From: a virus
Length of the DNA: 20,555 bases
Direction: 5' to 3' (one strand)
IMG/VR virus record: IMGVR_UViG_3300011116_000607
Location: 1 to 20,555 of that record
Numbering within the stretch: position 1 is the stretch's first letter; each line of letters opens with the position of its first letter. Under the pieces are notes generated by a model. The model made no database searches, was not told the DNA's origin, and saw only the letters and a program-made list of their open reading frames with translations. The position numbers and the translations under genes were made by a program. Of this stretch, positions 18,585 to 20,555 are shown piece after piece.

Positions 18585-19897
18585 TGACCCAATCAGGCGT
18601 TACACCTCGCCTGCTCAACGTTGAGCAATTCAAGCGGCGCATTAACCGCAAAGATCCCGTTGCCAATATCTATCGGAACGCCATTGATCTAAACCGCTTC
18701 AGCAATGCTGTTGCCGGTCAAATAGTCCGTGATTACAACAACATCATCCTTAGCGCCGTTGATGATCTGAGGCGCATTGATATGGGCGTGCCGACAGCGG
18801 GCGCGGGCATTGTTAGCCCTGCCTCTGTTCAGGCGCAGCGTCTTCGCGTCATTCTTGCTCAACTGCGTGAATCATTAGACGGTTGGACTAATCGCAGCAC
18901 GGCTTACGTCACCGGCGAACTGCAGGGCTTGGCTGAACTGCAAACCGAATTTGTCACCGATCAAATCAAACTTGCCCTGAGTGGTGGTGTCGTTGATCAA
19001 CGCGAACTACTGCCGTCGCAGGTCAATGCCTTAGCCCAGGTCAACACCGTTGAGGTTGCGCCAAACTTTGCCGCCACGGTCGCCACTGTCGATCCGACCG
19101 ATTTGAATTTCACGCTGCCTGGCACTGGTGGCTTTAATTTGACCGCTGGCCAAGGCGCTGCAATCACCCTGCCCAATGGTGACGTTGTGGCCAAAGCCTT
19201 CCGTGGCCTTGCTGAATCACAGGCTCAACGCTTCAACGCCATCGTCAGAACAGGATTGCTGACCGGCGAACCAACACCGCAGATTGCCCGTCGTCTTGTC
19301 GGCAGCCTTGAATTTGGCGAGTTGGCCCGCACGGCAAAACAACAGGCGCTGGCCGGTGGCGAGCTAATCAAAATGGCTGACCATCAAATCATGACCGTCG
19401 TTCGCACGAGCGTTCAACAGGTGGCCAATGCTGCCAGCAATCAGGTTTATGAGGCAAACAGTGATATCACGAAAAAATACCGTTGGCTCGCTGCATTGGA
19501 GTCACGAACCTGTCCGATCTGCCGCAATCTTGACGGCAAAGAATTTAAGTACGGCAAAGGTCCAACACCACCGGCACATTTCAACTGCCGTTGCACAACC
19601 ATCGCCATCATTGATTACAAAGGTCTTAATATTCCTCCGCCTGATTGGGGCACTGGCCCGTCTGTTCGCGCTAGTTCAACTGGTCAGGTTCAGGGCAATG
19701 TGACTTTTGGCCAGTGGTTGCAAAAGCAATCTGCCGAAGTCAAACAAGAAACATTGGGTAAAAGCCGTGTTCCTTACTTCGACAAACTTTCCAAGAAATA
19801 CGGCCCGCAGGAAGCCTTGGCACGAATGGTGCGTGAAGACGGCAACGAAGTTACGCTGAAACAGTTGCAGCAGCGTTATGGATCTGCCGGTAATTAG
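18584..19897 (+). CDS. SPP1 gp7-like minor head / head morphogenesis protein
   Basis: 437 residues, a minor capsid protein that in SPP1-type phages binds the portal and affects DNA ejection. The diagnostic region lies at residues about 266-350: DHQIMTVVRTSVQQVANAAS, then WLAALESRTCPICRNLDGKE, and PPAHFNCRCTTIAI. The C-P-x-C...H-x-x-C-x-C pattern is the metal-binding-like core of the Mu gpF/SPP1 gp7 family. The N-terminal half is helical and the end (GNVTFGQWLQKQSAEVKQET) is shared by many members. It directly follows the portal. Confidence 0.87.
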   Translation: MTQSGVTPRLLNVEQFKRRINRKDPVANIYRNAIDLNRFSNAVAGQIVRDYNNIILSAVDDLRRIDMGVPTAGAGIVSPASVQAQRLRVILAQLRESLDGWTNRSTAYVTGELQGLAELQTEFVTDQIKLALSGGVVDQRELLPSQVNALAQVNTVEVAPNFAATVATVDPTDLNFTLPGTGGFNLTAGQGAAITLPNGDVVAKAFRGLAESQAQRFNAIVRTGLLTGEPTPQIARRLVGSLEFGELARTAKQQALAGGELIKMADHQIMTVVRTSVQQVANAASNQVYEANSDITKKYRWLAALESRTCPICRNLDGKEFKYGKGPTPPAHFNCRCTTIAIIDYKGLNIPPPDWGTGPSVRASSTGQVQGNVTFGQWLQKQSAEVKQETLGKSRVPYFDKLSKKYGPQEALARMVREDGNEVTLKQLQQRYGSAGN

Positions 19898-20168
19898 GCA
19901 CTACCTAGACGGTCGCGTTCAATCTGACTGGGTAGAAATACCTTACGGCGAGGCCGTTATTGAAGCCAGGCTGCAGAAGTTGGACGATGGCAATATCGGC
20001 TGGGTTGATCGGTCCGGCCTAAAGTTGGATCACTTGCCTTTGCCCAATGGCCAAGAAACCGACCAAAGCCGAAAAGAAGATCGGCAAAGTGATGAGCGAG
20101 TACAAAGCCGGCCAGCTGCACAGCGGCAAACCCGGAAAGGGCAAAGGTCCGGTCGTAAAAAGCCGTAA
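19878..20168 (+). CDS. Small protein of unknown function
   Basis: 96 residues from ATG 19878, which lies 20 bases inside the previous gene. Residues 1-56 look like a compact domain (IRHYLDGRVQSDWVEIPYGE, LDDGNIGWVDRSGLKL). The rest is Arg/Gln/Lys-rich (QSRKEDRQSDERVQSRPAAQ) and overlaps the next gene by 122 bases, so it is probably out-of-frame reading of that gene, or a genuine disordered basic tail. Family unknown. Confidence 0.5.
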   Translation: MDLPVIRHYLDGRVQSDWVEIPYGEAVIEARLQKLDDGNIGWVDRSGLKLDHLPLPNGQETDQSRKEDRQSDERVQSRPAAQRQTRKGQRSGRKKP

Positions 20169-20232
20169 GCAAGCCATTGCCATTGCCCTAGGCGAAGCCG
20201 GCAAGTCCCGCAAGCCCAAGGGTAAAAAGTGA
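20047..20232 (+). CDS. DUF6496-like small basic protein
   Basis: 61 residues: MAKKPTKAEKKIGKVMSEYK, then KGPVVKSRKQAIAIALGEAG and a Lys-rich end. The EKKIGKVM...KGPVVKSRKQAIAIAL pattern matches a small Lys-rich family (DUF6496) known from bacteria and phages, of unknown function. Its charge suggests nucleic-acid binding, perhaps inside the head given the neighbours. It is coupled to the next gene by a TGATG overlap. Confidence 0.72.
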   Translation: MAKKPTKAEKKIGKVMSEYKAGQLHSGKPGKGKGPVVKSRKQAIAIALGEAGKSRKPKGKK

Positions 20233-20465
20233 TGGCTATTGGCATCGGCTCTCGCGTTAGCTGGGTCTATCAAGGCGTTACGACCTACGGCGTTGTTACC
20301 GGCAAAGCTGGTAGGCGCGCCACCATCACCGGTCCATCTGGCGGCCAAGTCACCCGCGTCGGCACTGATGAAGATCCCGTGTTGCGGATTGAATCGGAAT
20401 CAACCGGCAACCCCGTTCTGAAAAAACGCTCCGAGTTGAAGGAAGCCCCGAAACGCAAATCATGA
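20232..20465 (+). CDS. Tudor/HVA1-like small protein
   Basis: 77 residues from ATG 20232; a GTG-led form starts at 20229. The sequence GSRVSWVYQGVTTYGVVTGK, ...GTDEDPVLRIESESTGNPVL, KKRSELKEA resembles the hypervirulence-associated Tudor-like family (DUF2945): a small barrel with a conserved D-P and a K-x-S-x-L-K end. The role is unknown in phages. It is in the head gene region next to a DUF6496-like gene. Its end overlaps the next start as ATGA. Confidence 0.62.
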   Translation: MAIGIGSRVSWVYQGVTTYGVVTGKAGRRATITGPSGGQVTRVGTDEDPVLRIESESTGNPVLKKRSELKEAPKRKS

Positions 20466-20555
20466 ACGGCAGGATCTGGAAAGGTGGTTGCACTTACCTC
20501 AAGTGCGCTGACGGCATGATTGAAGGTCGGTTCATCTTCCCAACGCCGAACAACC
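20462..20555 (+). CDS. Start of a further small gene (cut by the window edge)
   Basis: From ATG 20462, overlapping the previous TGA (ATGA), 31 residues are seen: MNGRIWKGGCTYLKCADGMI, then EGRFIFPTPNN. It continues past the window end. No family is recognised; the coupling supports a real gene. Confidence 0.55.
   Translation, partial: MNGRIWKGGCTYLKCADGMIEGRFIFPTPNN

Noticed and set aside
1-20555. CRISPR array, insertion sequence or transposase
   Set aside because: No regularly spaced repeats beyond two-copy ones, and no transposase motif or terminal inverted repeats were seen.

Overview
The window is phage DNA, most likely from a tailed, siphovirus-like phage of a unicellular cyanobacterium (Synechococcus/Cyanobium type). 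The support is indirect. The tail-fibre module, the fused lysozyme/M15 endolysin, the DUF4055-type portal and many of the microproteins look like families I know from cyanophages. No host gene, tRNA or photosynthesis gene is present. Genes are packed tightly, often with 1-8 nt stop/start overlaps (TGATG, ATGA, GTGA), GTG/TTG starts are frequent and Shine-Dalgarno sites are weak.

Layout. (1) 1-3350, plus strand: the end of a tail gene, two tail-fibre proteins, a microprotein, two small membrane proteins that may form the holin system, and a two-domain endolysin. (2) 3341-5014: two HNH endonuclease genes (one minus, one plus) on either side of a dCTP deaminase-family gene that ends in a terminator, plus a small minus-strand ORF. 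(3) 4980-7275, minus strand: about ten overlapping microprotein genes, mostly without recognisable families; two share a four-cysteine module. (4) 7317-7649: a lone plus-strand gene whose open frame begins well before any usual start codon. (5) 7634-11012, minus strand: a helix-turn-helix protein, a ribbon-helix-helix protein, a DUF1071-like single-strand annealing protein, a DNA-binding protein made of homing-endonuclease accessory modules, a RusA resolvase and small unknowns. (6) 11062-14243, minus strand: a tiny membrane protein, a C5-cytosine methyltransferase, a PD-(D/E)XK-like protein, a RecB-like exonuclease, two unknowns and a replication initiator/loader-like protein. The initiator gene contains an AT-rich, repeat-bearing island that may be the replication origin. 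(7) 14466-20555, plus strand: small and large terminase, portal, SPP1 gp7-like head protein and small basic or Tudor-like proteins; the last gene runs off the end.

How it works together. The minus-strand half carries replication, recombination and DNA modification (initiator, exonuclease, annealing protein, RusA, methyltransferase). The plus-strand halves carry packaging/head and tail/lysis functions. The two programmes diverge at about 14.25-14.47 kb and converge at about 3.3-5.0 kb. A conserved 20-bp near-palindrome occurs three times. Two copies overlap good sigma70-type promoters of minus-strand transcription units and the third lies in front of a small late-side gene, so this may be a phage regulon site.

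Most interesting points: the shared operator/promoter motif; the origin-like island inside the initiator gene; the nuclease-like protein next to the methyltransferase; the paired Cys-module microproteins; and two places where frames overlap or begin oddly (7317-7404 and 12908-13173). All family assignments come from reading motifs by eye; no database search was run.
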